From positions 1 through 28,969 of the forward strand of contig JBKJVF010000170.1 of NCBI GenBank assembly GCA_046589965.1: a DNA stretch of 28,969 nucleotides, in the 5' to 3' direction. The notes beneath the pieces are model-generated. The model was not told where the DNA came from and did not search any database. It saw nothing but the letters and a program-made list of their open reading frames with translations. Both the position numbers and the translations under genes were made by a program. The DNA comes from JAJNPS01 sp046589965. Its GTDB lineage: Bacteria > Pseudomonadota > Alphaproteobacteria > Rhodobacterales > Rhodobacteraceae. Every line of letters starts with the position of its first letter. Within the stretch, counting starts at the first letter, position 1. Shown one piece after another: positions 15,582 through 22,606 of this stretch.

Positions 15582-15892
15582 AATATGGGCGGAACGCCCG
15601 CCGCCGCGTAGCAGGCCTGCGCGCCGGGACGCAGCGCGATGCTGCGGATGGTCGCCTTGGTCGAACTTCCTGCCTCCACCCCCACGTCGCGGGCAAGGAT
15701 GTTGATCTCATCTTGCGTCGCGGCATCCAGAATGCAGTCGGTCGCAGCCTGCGCCAGACCCAGCGGCATGTTCACGTTGACGACTGGCGTCACCACGCTT
15801 TCAGCCGTGCGACGGGTGACCTTGTCCAGCGCCTCTTGCGGCGAACAGGCGGCAACGAGCACCAGAGCCATCGCCAGAAGTCGAGCGGTCAT
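15578..15892 (-). CDS. Small putative lipoprotein in the sdh operon (first)
   Basis: This 104-residue protein begins with a short lipoprotein signal, MTARLLAMALVLVAAC, with lipobox VAAC and lipidated Cys16. The mature sequence has two further cysteines, in DCILDAATQDEI and QACYAAAG, and no membrane segment. Its start overlaps the stop of the upstream methyltransferase gene as ATGA, and its own stop overlaps the next start, so the genes are likely translationally coupled. I do not recognise a family. Given its place between sdhA and sdhB, a role near complex II is possible but only inferred. Confidence 0.78.
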   Translation of the reverse strand: MTARLLAMALVLVAACSPQEALDKVTRRTAESVVTPVVNVNMPLGLAQAATDCILDAATQDEINILARDVGVEAGSSTKATIRSIALRPGAQACYAAAGVPPIL

Positions 15893-16695
15893 GTTGACGC
15901 CTTTCGTTTCCCGGCCGACTTGCCTGCAGCCTTCGGAGCTTCGACTGGCACTTCAACAGGCGTTTCCAGCCCGGTCAGAACCGCCATGGCATCGACCAGC
16001 GGGAATTCCTCATAGTAGCGCGTCGCGTTGTAATCCGCCAAGGACATCGGCAAGAATTCAGTCACGATCGCATCATAGTTATCGGCCAGCGCAGGGTTGC
16101 CGCTCCCCAGGCCCGTGATCATTGCCAGGCCGGTCGGCGCCAGGTCCAGATGGGTGATCGTTACCTCCGGGCGATAGCGCCGCAGGATCGGCAGCACCTT
16201 CCAGACATCACCAGTCCAGGCACCCCGGACTTGCGTCCGCGCCGTCATGGCATGGGCGAACGGGGCCGTGTCATGCATCAGCACCACACCGCCCGGCTTC
16301 ATGCAGCGTTCGGTATTCATCAGGTCACGCAGCAGAAACTCGAACAAATGCAGACCGTCCAAAAACGCCAGATCATAGCGCAGCCCCAAGGCTTGAACGG
16401 TCGGATTGGCAAAGAAATCATCGCTGGTCTGCTGAAAGAACAGGCAGGCGGGTTTTTCGAGCACCGCATTGTCGGCCATCGTGAACCTCGGGTCGACAGC
16501 AACCGATTTGCCCGGTGCCAATTTCAGGCTGGCACCACGGTTGGTCCCTATTTCCAGATACCAATCAGGCTGCAGGATGCCATGGACCTGGCGCAGAAAT
16601 CTTGCATAGGGCGGACCCGAGGCAACCATGAAGCCGGCGTCGGGCGCCGGTCGGGTCCGGCTTGTGGCCACAGGTGCTTCTTGCGCTTGCAACAT
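15889..16695 (-). CDS. Class I SAM-dependent methyltransferase inside the sdh operon
   Basis: This 268-residue protein has a Rossmann methyltransferase fold of the Methyltransf_24-like type. The SAM loop is LEIGTNRGASL (47-57), an acidic residue ends the second strand in AVDPR (Asp68), and the later strands carry FLDGLHLFEF (111-120) and VVLMHDTAP (137-145). The last 25 residues are rich in Ala, Lys and Pro. The start ATG at 16695 overlaps the sdhA stop (TGATG), which argues for coupled translation. The substrate is unknown. The LDGLHLFEF/HDTAP arrangement is often seen in methyltransferases of glycan or small-molecule pathways, so a link to succinate dehydrogenase is not established. Confidence 0.87.
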   Translation of the reverse strand: MLQAQEAPVATSRTRPAPDAGFMVASGPPYARFLRQVHGILQPDWYLEIGTNRGASLKLAPGKSVAVDPRFTMADNAVLEKPACLFFQQTSDDFFANPTVQALGLRYDLAFLDGLHLFEFLLRDLMNTERCMKPGGVVLMHDTAPFAHAMTARTQVRGAWTGDVWKVLPILRRYRPEVTITHLDLAPTGLAMITGLGSGNPALADNYDAIVTEFLPMSLADYNATRYYEEFPLVDAMAVLTGLETPVEVPVEAPKAAGKSAGKRKAST

Positions 16696-18497
16696 CAATA
16701 TACCCTCGCTTTTGGTGCGATCTTCTTCAGATCGATCCCACCATCAGCGGTTGTGGTCAGCGGGTCAAGATGCACGGGACGCGCGCCCAACCGCACCTTT
16801 GCCGCGTCCACATAGGCCAGCGAGTGCACGCGCCAGTTGACATCATCGCGGTTCGGATAATCCTCATGGGCATGGGCGCCCCGGCTTTCCTTGCGCGCCT
16901 CGGCCGCGACGATGGTCGCCAGCGCATTCGGCATCAGGTTCTGCAGTTCCAGCGTTTCCATCAAGTCGGAGTTCCAGACCAGACTGCGGTCGGTCACATG
17001 CAGATCCGCCATCTTGCCCGCAATGACCGTCATCTTGGCGACCCCATCGGCCAGCGTCTTGTCGGTGCGGAACACCGCCGCATCGGCCTGCATTGTCTTT
17101 TGCATGTCCAGCCGCAATGCTGCGGTGGGCGTGCCGCCCTTGGCGGTGCGGGTCGCCTCGAACCGGTCCAGCGCCTTGTCGACCTCGACCTTGTTCAGCG
17201 ATGGCACAGCCGATTTCGCATCCACCACCTGCCCCGCCTTGATCGCCGCCGCACGGCCAAAAACCACAAGGTCAATCAGGCTGTTCGACCCCAGCCGGTT
17301 CGCCCCATGCACCGACGCACAGCCCGCCTCGCCCACTGCCATCAGGCCGGGGAAGATCGCATCGGGGTTGCCAGGAGTAGGATTGAGCACCTCGCCCCAA
17401 TAGTTGGTTGGGATGCCGCCCATGTTGTAATGCACGGTCGGGATGACCGGGATCGGTTCTTTCAGCAGATCGACGCCCGCGAAGATCCGCGCGCTTTCGG
17501 TGATCCCCGGCAGCCGCAGTTCCAGCGTTTCCTTCGGCAGGTGATTCAGGTTCAGGTGGATGTGGTCCTTGTTGGGACCGACCCCACGCCCCTCACGGAT
17601 TTCGATCGTCATGCAACGGCTGACCACGTCGCGCGACGCGAGATCCTTGTAGGTGGGCGCATAGCGTTCCATGAACCGCTCGCCTTCGGAGTTGGTCAGA
17701 TAACCGCCCTCGCCCCGCGCGCCTTCGGTGATCAGACAGCCCGAGCCATAGATGCCGGTCGGATGGAACTGGACGAATTCCATGTCCTGCAAGGGCAATC
17801 CCGCGCGCGCCACCATGCCGCCGCCATCGCCAGTGCAGGTATGGGCCGACGTCGCCGAGAAATACGCCCGCCCGTACCCCCCTGTCGCCAGCACCACCAT
17901 CTTGGCGTTAAAGACATGGATGGTGCCGTCGTCCAGTTTCCAGGCGACAACGCCGGTGCAAGCGCCGTCTGTGATCACAAGGTCCAGCGCGAAATATTCG
18001 ATGTAGAATTCCGCGTTGTTCTTGAGCGATTGCCCATAAAGCGTGTGCAGGATCGCATGTCCCGTCCGGTCGGCAGCTGCGCAAGTGCGCTGCACGGGCG
18101 GTCCTTCGCCGTATTCGGTCGTATGTCCGCCAAACGGGCGCTGATAGATCCGGCCATCCTCGGTGCGCGAAAACGGCACGCCGTAATGTTCCAGCTCGTA
18201 AACCGCTTTGGGTGCTTCGCGCGCCAGATATTCCATCGCATCGGTATCGCCCAGCCAGTCAGACCCTTTGACGGTGTCGTACATGTGCCATTGCCAGCTA
18301 TCGGGACCCATGTTGCCAAGGCTGGCCGCAATCCCACCCTGCGCCGCAACGGTATGCGACCGCGTGGGGAACACCTTGGTCACGCAGGCAGTGCGCAGGC
18401 CCTGTTCGGCCATCCCCAAGGTCGCACGCAATCCAGCGCCCCCGGCGCCCACGACAACCACATCATAGTCATGCACTTCATAGGGATAGGCGGTCAT
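16695..18497 (-). CDS. sdhA: Succinate dehydrogenase flavoprotein subunit
   Basis: This is the catalytic subunit of complex II, oxidising succinate to fumarate at a covalently bound FAD on the cytoplasmic face of the inner membrane. Of its 600 residues, the FAD dinucleotide motif is VVVVGAGGAGLRA (13-25), and His48 in RSHTVAAQGGIAAS is the expected covalent FAD attachment site. The substrate and capping regions include HPTGIYGSGCLITEGARGEG and HGANRLGSNSLIDL. I start at the ATG at 18497 because GGAAG lies upstream and the N-terminus MTAYPYEVHDYD is typical; further upstream codons overlap sdhD. It starts 10 bp after sdhD. Confidence 0.98.
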   Translation of the reverse strand: MTAYPYEVHDYDVVVVGAGGAGLRATLGMAEQGLRTACVTKVFPTRSHTVAAQGGIAASLGNMGPDSWQWHMYDTVKGSDWLGDTDAMEYLAREAPKAVYELEHYGVPFSRTEDGRIYQRPFGGHTTEYGEGPPVQRTCAAADRTGHAILHTLYGQSLKNNAEFYIEYFALDLVITDGACTGVVAWKLDDGTIHVFNAKMVVLATGGYGRAYFSATSAHTCTGDGGGMVARAGLPLQDMEFVQFHPTGIYGSGCLITEGARGEGGYLTNSEGERFMERYAPTYKDLASRDVVSRCMTIEIREGRGVGPNKDHIHLNLNHLPKETLELRLPGITESARIFAGVDLLKEPIPVIPTVHYNMGGIPTNYWGEVLNPTPGNPDAIFPGLMAVGEAGCASVHGANRLGSNSLIDLVVFGRAAAIKAGQVVDAKSAVPSLNKVEVDKALDRFEATRTAKGGTPTAALRLDMQKTMQADAAVFRTDKTLADGVAKMTVIAGKMADLHVTDRSLVWNSDLMETLELQNLMPNALATIVAAEARKESRGAHAHEDYPNRDDVNWRVHSLAYVDAAKVRLGARPVHLDPLTTTADGGIDLKKIAPKARVY

Positions 18498-18507
18498 TCT
18501 TCTTCCT

Positions 18508-18879
18508 TCACAGCGCCATGCGAGCGAGGGCAAACAGCCCCGTCGCGGCAATCACCCAAGCCAGCGAGATCACAAAGATCACCAGCATCTTGCGGGCCGT
18601 GCTCCGGGCGTAATCCTCGATCATGGTGGTGGCCCCCATCGCGAAATGGCGCATGCCGACGACCAGCACCAATGCGGTCAGGATCGCCAGGAACGGGTGC
18701 GAAAAAGCGGCGACCACTTCGGCATGGGGTTGTCCCAGTGTCGAGCCGAACATGTAGACCCACGTCGGCACCATGAACGCCAGCGCCACCGATGACACCG
18801 TCATCGACCAGTGTCGCGCCGTGCCGCTATGGCCGGCTCCGCGACCTTCGGCACGCTTGCGGGCGGTCAGATATCGCAT
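18508..18879 (-). CDS. sdhD: Succinate dehydrogenase membrane anchor subunit
   Basis: This 123-residue hydrophobic anchor binds heme b and quinone together with SdhC. Three membrane segments are visible, roughly residues 28-45, 58-77 and 98-120. His78 in VVGMRHFAMG is the likely SdhD-side heme ligand, and DYAR in TTMIEDYAR matches the conserved Asp-Tyr pair near the quinone site. The ATG at 18879 has GAGGGG 6 nt upstream; an in-frame TTG at 18897 would overlap sdhC less favourably. It lies 10 bp after sdhC and 10 bp before sdhA. Confidence 0.95.
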   Translation of the reverse strand: MRYLTARKRAEGRGAGHSGTARHWSMTVSSVALAFMVPTWVYMFGSTLGQPHAEVVAAFSHPFLAILTALVLVVGMRHFAMGATTMIEDYARSTARKMLVIFVISLAWVIAATGLFALARMAL

Positions 18880-18889
18880 GGTGTGCCCC

Positions 18890-19273
18890 TCAAACAATCA
18901 AAATGGTGATGACGGTCAGCACAACCGACCCGATGATACAGACCCAGCCCAACAGCTCTGCCGTCGGCACGTCCAGCCCGTGGCCAGAGTCCCAGTAAAG
19001 ATGCCTCAGGCCTGCCAAAAAGTGGTACCAGACGGCGAGTGCCGAGGCGGTAAAGACCAGATCCCCGAACCATGACGTTGCCACGGCATCCGCCACCGCG
19101 AAGTATTCCGGGCTGGTCGCGGCGGCCAGCAGCCACCACACCGCCAGGATCACGCCGACGATCAGTGCATTGCCGGTTATCCGCGTCAGGATCGACGAAA
19201 TCGACGTGATCTGCGGACGATAGACCTGCAGATGAGGGGAAAGTGGGCGTTCGACTTGTTTGGCCTGGGTCAT
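18890..19273 (-). CDS. sdhC: Succinate dehydrogenase cytochrome b556 subunit
   Basis: This 127-residue membrane subunit of complex II carries heme b. It has the family signature SPHLQVYRPQITSISSILTR (12-31) and three membrane helices (about 33-53, 66-90 and 103-126). His84 in YHFLAGLRHLYWD falls at the same number as the E. coli SdhC heme ligand. It is the first gene of the sdh operon, starting at the ATG at 19273; an upstream open extension to 19306 lacks family similarity. A 296-bp region upstream contains paired TGTGATCAC operators and the preceding operon's terminator. Confidence 0.96.
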   Translation of the reverse strand: MTQAKQVERPLSPHLQVYRPQITSISSILTRITGNALIVGVILAVWWLLAAATSPEYFAVADAVATSWFGDLVFTASALAVWYHFLAGLRHLYWDSGHGLDVPTAELLGWVCIIGSVVLTVITILIV

Positions 19274-19420
19274 CGAGGGTTCCGTCTGTCGCTTGGGCCG
19301 CCGCACAGGTGCTGCGCGACGCCAGTGTTACCGCCTAATTAGCGGATTTTTCGGTCAAGTCACGCGCGACGTCGCCGCAGTTGCAGCATGTTTCCGTTAA
19401 CGATCAAAGAAAATGAAGGT

Positions 19421-19451
19421 TGTGATCACGAATTTCCGCACTGTGATCACG
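19421..19451 (-). promoter_or_regulatory. Paired TGTGATCAC operators upstream of sdhC
   Basis: Two copies of the palindrome TGTGATCACg/a lie at 19421-19430 and 19442-19451, centre to centre exactly 21 bp (two helical turns). In the sdhC direction the nearer site is followed by CCTTCA (19419-19414) and, 17 bp later, CGGAAA, a weak promoter-like pair. The spacing is the same as at sucC. A dimeric activator binding both sites is inferred. Confidence 0.75.
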
Positions 19452-19517
19452 ACCGAGCAAGTCGTTAAACCCGCTTAAGGCCCCAAGACGCCGACCGTCG
19501 GTCCGCACCGTCGCGTC

Positions 19518-19555
19518 AAAAATGGACCCGACCGGCCGTCGTCCTGGTCGGCCGG
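19518..19555 (-). terminator. Candidate terminator after the mcl2-nnrU-DUF1737 genes
   Basis: On the minus strand CCGGCCG and CGGCCGG (10-nt loop, 19532-19555) are followed after 9 nt by TTTTT. An alternative stem, CCGACC/GGTCGG (19528-19551), lies closer to the T-run. It separates this operon from sdhC. Confidence 0.45.
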
Positions 19556-19570
19556 ACGGAATCGTCCAAA

Positions 19571-19774
19571 TCAGAAATCCCCGAGCTTGATTTCCGGGTG
19601 ATATTCGCCGGGTGCGTCCTTCACCACCGCTTGCCCGCAGCGCATCACGCCGCGTGCGGCGTCGAACGCATAGGTCGCTCCGCCATGCAGCGCCCAACCC
19701 TTGTTAATCGCCGCAGTGACCTTGTGGCAAAAGGCGGATGTGTCGTCGTCGCTAAGAAATCTGTACAGCTTCAT
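19571..19774 (-). CDS. DUF1737-type small protein
   Basis: This 67-residue cytoplasmic protein has the pattern MKLYRFLSDDDTSAFCHKVT followed by INKGWALHGGATYAFD, which I recognise as DUF1737: a small domain of unknown function in which a long stretch of the N-terminal half ends in GWxLHG. The start is the ATG at 19774; longer readings would overlap the upstream nnrU gene. It lies 4 bp after nnrU, so they are probably cotranscribed. Confidence 0.82.
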   Translation of the reverse strand: MKLYRFLSDDDTSAFCHKVTAAINKGWALHGGATYAFDAARGVMRCGQAVVKDAPGEYHPEIKLGDF

Positions 19775-19778
19775 CGCT

Positions 19779-20324
19779 TCACCCGAACGGCCAATAGCCA
19801 AGCCAAGTGTGGATCGCGCCAACCACCGCCAGCACGACAACGGTTCCGATCACCGCCTGCACCTCGTTCTTGACGGGCCAGCCATGCTCGGGCACCCAGA
19901 CCCCGTTGGCACGGTTGATCAGGATGACCGACACAACCGCCCAGGCAAGCAGGCCGCCGAACAGCACCAGCGACGCAAGATCCCCATTCACCAGCAGATG
20001 TGCAACCGCCCAGGCCTTGACCGCGGTCAGCTGCGGATGGCGGATCTTGGTTGTGATCCAGGTTTTTGCGCCGCTGGAGACGAAAAGATAAATCGCCAGG
20101 ATCATCAGCAGATTGTTGACATGCGTCAGGAACGACGGCGGGCTCCACAAAACGACGACATCCGCGCCCCGATAGCCGATCACCATCAGTGCAATCGCTG
20201 CCAGCGATGCCAGCGCCACGACGCCCTTGCCTGCCTCACCCATCCGTGCCCGCGTCGCCGGGGCCAGCCGCTTGAACAGATGCGACACCGACCAAAGCAG
20301 CAGGCCTAGAATCAAGACTGTCAT
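19779..20324 (-). CDS. NnrU family integral membrane protein
   Basis: This 181-residue membrane protein has about five hydrophobic segments and the NnrU family core RHPQLTAVKAWAVAHLLVNG with DLASLVLFGGLLAWAVV. NnrU was first named in denitrifiers for a gene near nitric oxide reductase regulation, but the family is widespread and its biochemical role is unclear. There are no denitrification genes here. It lies 33 bp after mcl2 and directly before the DUF1737 gene on the same strand. Confidence 0.92.
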   Translation of the reverse strand: MTVLILGLLLWSVSHLFKRLAPATRARMGEAGKGVVALASLAAIALMVIGYRGADVVVLWSPPSFLTHVNNLLMILAIYLFVSSGAKTWITTKIRHPQLTAVKAWAVAHLLVNGDLASLVLFGGLLAWAVVSVILINRANGVWVPEHGWPVKNEVQAVIGTVVVLAVVGAIHTWLGYWPFG

Positions 20325-20357
20325 GGGGTTCTCCGACGCGTTTGGCTTACCCTGCCG

Positions 20358-21206
20358 TCAATCACTGCTGGCAGCAATCGCTTCTGCACGGGCCAACAGG
20401 GCACGGGCGGTTGCGACATGCATGTTTTCAACGATCCGCCCATCCAGCACCGCGACGCCCTGGCCCGCGCTCAAGGCGGCCTCATAAGCCTCGATCTGAC
20501 GTCGAGCCAAAGCGATGTCGGCCTCGTCCGGCGAAAAAGCGGCATTCGCGGCGGCAATCTGCGCGGGATGGATCAGCGACTTGCCGTCAAAACCCATGTT
20601 GCGTCCTTGCGCGCATTCCACCGCAAAGCCGTCCTCGTCGCGCAACGTGTTATGGACACCATCAACGATCACCCGCCCATAGGCGCGCGCGGCCAAGAGG
20701 CAAAGCCCCAAGCCCGTCAGAAGCGGCAAGCGGTCTGCGCGTGATCGTGCGCCAATGTCTTTTGCCAGATCATTGGTGCCCATCACCATCCCGGCCAGAC
20801 GCGGATGCGCCGCAATTGCCGCCGCATGCAACATCGCAAGTGGCGTCTCCATCATCGCCCAAAGCGGCGTTTTCGCGACCCGCCCCGCCAGCAGGTCCAG
20901 GTCAGCCGCCCCCTGCACCTTGGGCAGCAGCAAGCCATCGACCCCGGGATGATCCGCAAAGGCCGCAATATCCGCATCGATCCATGTTGTGTTCAACCCG
21001 TTGATCCGGACCAGCCGCGCGCGGTGGCCATATTCTTCGGTGTGCAATACCGCCGCCAGGGCCTCGCGCGCATGGTCCTTTTCGGACGGAGCGACCGCAT
21101 CCTCAAGGTCGAGGATCAGCGCATCCGCGGCCAAGACCTTGGCCTTGTCCATTGCCCGCGCATTGCTGGCCGGAATGTAGAGCACCGAGCGATACGGGCG
21201 CGTCAT
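20358..21206 (-). CDS. mcl2: CoA-ester lyase family, probable (3S)-malyl-CoA thioesterase
   Basis: This 282-residue protein belongs to the HpcH/CitE-type CoA-ester lyase family. LDLEDAVAP (33-41), LVRINGLNT (65-73), KVQGAADL (96-103) and MMETPLAML (118-126, with metal ligand Glu120) are visible, and GTNDLAKD (143-150) provides the expected Asp. It is shorter than Mcl1 (the malyl/methylmalyl-CoA lyase) and lacks Mcl1's longer N-terminus. In R. sphaeroides Mcl2 hydrolyses (3S)-malyl-CoA to malate and CoA, completing malate formation from glyoxylate and acetyl-CoA. The neighbourhood of sdh, mdh and sucC fits that assignment. The ATG at 21206 has AAAGGCGA upstream. A general citrate-lyase-beta-like function is the alternative. 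Confidence 0.85.
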   Translation of the reverse strand: MTRPYRSVLYIPASNARAMDKAKVLAADALILDLEDAVAPSEKDHAREALAAVLHTEEYGHRARLVRINGLNTTWIDADIAAFADHPGVDGLLLPKVQGAADLDLLAGRVAKTPLWAMMETPLAMLHAAAIAAHPRLAGMVMGTNDLAKDIGARSRADRLPLLTGLGLCLLAARAYGRVIVDGVHNTLRDEDGFAVECAQGRNMGFDGKSLIHPAQIAAANAAFSPDEADIALARRQIEAYEAALSAGQGVAVLDGRIVENMHVATARALLARAEAIAASSD

Positions 21207-21393
21207 GATTCGCCTTTCAGTCATTTTCGTTCGTGTCGAAGCATGTTGTCGGCTCATTCAGCAAGGCGATTCTCGCTGCAGTGCAGAATAGGCCGCCCGG
21301 AGTCGCCTTGGAACGCGGCGTTAACCGGTTCTTGGCACGCCGGGATCAGCCTTTCCCCAATCCAACTGACCCCGATCAGAAAGGCAGACGACG

Positions 21394-21705
21394 ATGGCAC
21401 GCATGATGATGGCTTTGTCCTTAGGTTTTGCAGGCGTGGTTCTGGCCACCGAGATTGTCCGCGCCAATCCGCAATGCGGACCGCGCGAGATGGTGTTACA
21501 GACCCTTGCCGACCGCTATGGCGAGACCCGCCGGAGCCTTGGCCTTGCCGGATCGACCCAGGTGATGGAGCTTTTTGCAAGCGACGATACCGGTACCTGG
21601 ACCATCACTTTGACCATGCCCGACGGCGTGACCTGCATGGTCGCGTCGGGCCAGGGATATCAAACCATTGACGAGGCGCTGCCCGCGCGCGGGACGCCGA
21701 CCTAG
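21394..21705 (+). CDS. Small secreted hypothetical protein
   Basis: This 103-residue protein has a signal peptide (MMMALSLGFAGVVLATEIVRA, with cleavage probably near ANP) and a mature part with two cysteines, in PQCGPRE and VTCMVASGQG, that could form a disulfide. The region LADRYGETRRSLGLAGSTQV and TGTWTITLTMPDGVTC looks like a conserved alphaproteobacterial periplasmic protein of unknown function. The start is the ATG at 21394, with AAAGG about 10 nt upstream. Its TAG shares the tetranucleotide CTAG with the stop of the convergent permease gene. Confidence 0.8.
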   Translation: MARMMMALSLGFAGVVLATEIVRANPQCGPREMVLQTLADRYGETRRSLGLAGSTQVMELFASDDTGTWTITLTMPDGVTCMVASGQGYQTIDEALPARGTPT

Positions 21706-22451
21706 ACCAGTCCCGACCAGCCATCCCAGATCAGTTTCAGCGAAATCACCAAAAGCGCCCAGGCGATGACCTGAAAGAACAGCTTTTCGGGCATCCATTT
21801 TACCAGTTTGACGCCTGCAAAGACAGCGATCGCCGCCGGGACGAACAGGATCGCGGCGGTTTGCAGGCTGCCCAATGTCAGTTGGCCCAGCGCGTAATAG
21901 GGCACCAGCTTGACCGCATTGATCACCGCAAATGCAATCGTTGAGGTTCCCGCAAACACCGCCTTGGGCAGGCCCAATGGCAGCACATAAACTTGGTAGG
22001 GCGGCGCCCCTGCATGGCTGACGAAACTGGTGAACCCCGAAATCGTACCCCAGAACAGACCAGGAGCGACCTCGGCGCGTTTCGGTTGCACCTGGATTTT
22101 GCGCCGCAGAATAAGGTTCAATCCGAATGCAACGCCGATCACGCCAACCAGCAACGTCACTGCCGCTTCGGGCACCAGACTTGCCGTGGCCCAGCCGATG
22201 CCAATGCCGACCACCGCACCCGGCAACAGGATGGCCAGCACGCGCCGGTCAAAGACCCGCCGATAGGCATAAAGGCCAAACATGTCAGACACGACATAGA
22301 CCGGCAGCAACATTCCGGCCGCCATTACCGGCGACATCACCAGCGCCATGATCGGAACCGCCAGCATGCCGACCAAAGGCAGGCCACCTTTGCCCATGCC
22401 GACCGCCGAGGCCGCGATCACCGCAGCCACCCAGAACCAGACGTCGTGCAT
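21702..22451 (-). CDS. TauE/SafE family permease (putative sulfite/organosulfonate exporter)
   Basis: This 249-residue membrane protein has about seven or eight hydrophobic segments and the family's repeated glycine-rich pattern: VGMGKGGLPLVGMLAVPIMA near the N-terminus and GFTSFVSHAGAPPYQVYVLP in the second half. The TauE/SafE family exports anions such as sulfite or sulfoacetate; the substrate here is unknown. The ATG at 22451 has a clear GGAGG 5 nt upstream; a longer open reading up to 22580 would run through a palindrome and is rejected. It diverges from mdh. Confidence 0.92.
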   Translation of the reverse strand: MHDVWFWVAAVIAASAVGMGKGGLPLVGMLAVPIMALVMSPVMAAGMLLPVYVVSDMFGLYAYRRVFDRRVLAILLPGAVVGIGIGWATASLVPEAAVTLLVGVIGVAFGLNLILRRKIQVQPKRAEVAPGLFWGTISGFTSFVSHAGAPPYQVYVLPLGLPKAVFAGTSTIAFAVINAVKLVPYYALGQLTLGSLQTAAILFVPAAIAVFAGVKLVKWMPEKLFFQVIAWALLVISLKLIWDGWSGLV

Positions 22452-22470
22452 GCGCGCCTCCAAGCTTGCC

Positions 22471-22488
22471 GGGTTTAGCGCTAAACCC
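22471..22488. promoter_or_regulatory. Perfect 18-bp palindrome between the permease gene and mdh
   Basis: GGGTTTAGCGCTAAACCC is a perfect dyad with a central CG, a form typical of LacI-family operators. It lies 20 bp before the permease start and 119 bp before mdh, so it could regulate either. As RNA it could also fold as a 7-bp hairpin. Confidence 0.55.
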
Positions 22489-22606
22489 CGCGCACGGCGG
22501 ACGAAAGCCCCAATTTGTGCGGCGCCGCGCCCTTTCGGTGACTTGCCAGGCGGCCCGGATCGGCTTACCCCATCGGCCAAACCTCACCAAGGCGGAGACC
22601 TTTCCC

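Noticed and set aside
16662..18776. 704-codon open frame on the plus strand opposite sdhA
   Set aside because: sdhA on the minus strand has full family motifs. The antisense frame is a by-product of GC-rich third positions and shows no domain, start context or ribosome-binding site.
22466..22606. N-terminal extension of mdh by 47 codons
   Set aside because: The extension crosses the palindrome and has no MDH similarity; MARPKIALIG at 22607 is the family start.
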